A stretch of DNA of 6,270 nt, from contig URNK01000101.1 in assembly GCA_900549195.1 (NCBI GenBank), positions 1 through 6,270 of the forward strand, written 5' to 3'. Positions 5,926 to 6,270 of the stretch are shown one piece after another. The DNA comes from an uncultured Collinsella sp. (GTDB taxonomy: Bacteria; Actinomycetota; Coriobacteriia; Coriobacteriales; Coriobacteriaceae). The notes below the pieces were generated by a model, which ran no database searches, was not told the origin of the DNA, and saw only the letters and a list, made by a program, of their open reading frames with translations. The stretch's first letter is position 1. Each line of letters begins with the position of its first letter. Both the position numbers and the translations under genes were made by a program.

Positions 5926-5941
5926 CTCAAGCGCCTATAAT
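5912..5941 (+). promoter_or_regulatory. Probable promoter of the last gene
   Basis: A perfect TATAAT at 5936-5941 lies in an AT-rich stretch of an otherwise GC-rich window. The predicted start near 5948 gives a leader of about 38 nt to the GTG at 5986. The -35 area (5912-5918) reads TGTCGAA and is a poor match, so activation or another contact may be needed. Confidence 0.6.
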
Positions 5942-5965
5942 GAATACCGCATGTTACGTGCATAG

Positions 5966-5981
5966 AAGGAGGAATGGGAGG
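5966..5981 (+). promoter_or_regulatory. Double Shine-Dalgarno before the last gene
   Basis: AAGGAGG (5966-5972) and GGGAGG (5976-5981) lie close together. In the same frame are an ATG at 5974, only one base after the first site, and a GTG at 5986, four bases after the second and 13 after the first. The GTG is the likelier start because the ATG is too close to its site; the alternative adds only four residues. Confidence 0.55.
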
Positions 5982-5985
5982 AAAC

Positions 5986-6270
5986 GTGGCTGAGAACCTA
6001 AGCAACCAGTCTGTACCCGAAGCCGCGGCGCGCGTCGCTGCCGTGGTCAACCGCCTCGTTAACCGAATCGGCTCGAATGCCGAGTCCAGGGAGCGTCTCG
6101 CCGAGATCGAGATCCCCGAGGAGCTGCGCGACAATCTGGCGCTGTTCTTGCGCCTGGAGCGCCGTGTGCTTAGCGAGTATGATCCCGAGATCGCGGACCT
6201 GTTCGACAAGATTTTGACAGCCGAGATTGTGGTCAATGCCGGCAACCCCGGTACCTGCGCTGCCGACGAA
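5986..6270 (+). CDS. Unrecognised protein, N-terminal 95 residues (runs off the window)
   Basis: An open frame from GTG 5986 continues without a stop to the window end. I do not recognise the family. The visible part is soluble and mostly helix-forming, rich in Ala, Glu, Leu and Arg. It has an acidic/basic heptad-like stretch from about residue 36 to 78 (ESRERLAEIEIPEELRDNLA, then LFLRLERRVLSEYDPEIADL), and no membrane segment or signal peptide. The codon use matches neighbouring genes (G/C third positions), which together with the promoter and ribosome sites supports a real gene. It has its own promoter after the hisS terminator. It is not aspS, the common neighbour of hisS, whose N-terminus would look different. 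Confidence 0.8.
   Translation, partial: MAENLSNQSVPEAAARVAAVVNRLVNRIGSNAESRERLAEIEIPEELRDNLALFLRLERRVLSEYDPEIADLFDKILTAEIVVNAGNPGTCAADE

Noticed and set aside
5738..5965. A 75-codon frame between hisS and the last gene
   Set aside because: It starts at a TTG without a ribosome site and runs through the terminator hairpin and the promoter. The composition is not protein-like.
5784..6245. A 153-codon - strand frame over the end of the window
   Set aside because: It is antisense to the supported GTG-start gene and crosses its promoter and the hisS terminator, with no start signals of its own.

Overview
The window is 6.27 kb of GC-rich bacterial chromosome from the end of a draft contig. Bases 1-53 are not genomic: they are an Illumina Nextera i7-side adapter ending in the Tn5 mosaic end, so genuine sequence starts at about base 54. 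The gene mix suggests an actinobacterium of the class Coriobacteriia, with a Collinsella-like gut anaerobe most likely. The pointers are the C-terminus of a YhgE/Pip-type membrane protein, strong G/C preference at third codon positions, TATAAT-type promoters, AGGAG-type ribosome sites, and a HisRS with a cysteine-rich insert. This assignment is inference from sequence style, not from a search.

All supported genes lie on the + strand. In order: the 3' end of a YhgE/Pip-like membrane protein (54-232); a terminator and likely promoter region (about 296-366); a ten-helix DMT/EamA transporter (434-1417) closed by a clean Rho-independent terminator; an M20D-type metallo-amidohydrolase (1533-2825); a large imperfect intergenic hairpin; an MFS transporter of the monocarboxylate/oxalate-formate type (2948-4252); a 26-bp near-perfect stem-loop followed by a TATAAT box; hisS (4415-5728); a terminator; an AT-rich control region with a 9-bp inverted repeat and a perfect TATAAT; and the first 95 codons of an unrecognised gene (5986 to the window end).

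The amidohydrolase and the MFS carrier are the only plausible functional pair. Both are co-directional, no good promoter is visible between them, and they could import and hydrolyse an N-acyl or aryl amino acid (hippurate-like) substrate. The DMT transporter and hisS appear to be separate transcription units. No CRISPR array, tRNA, rRNA, insertion sequence or phage gene was seen, and no clearly undescribed biological system. The least explained items are the intergenic inverted repeats and the truncated last gene with its operator-like promoter.
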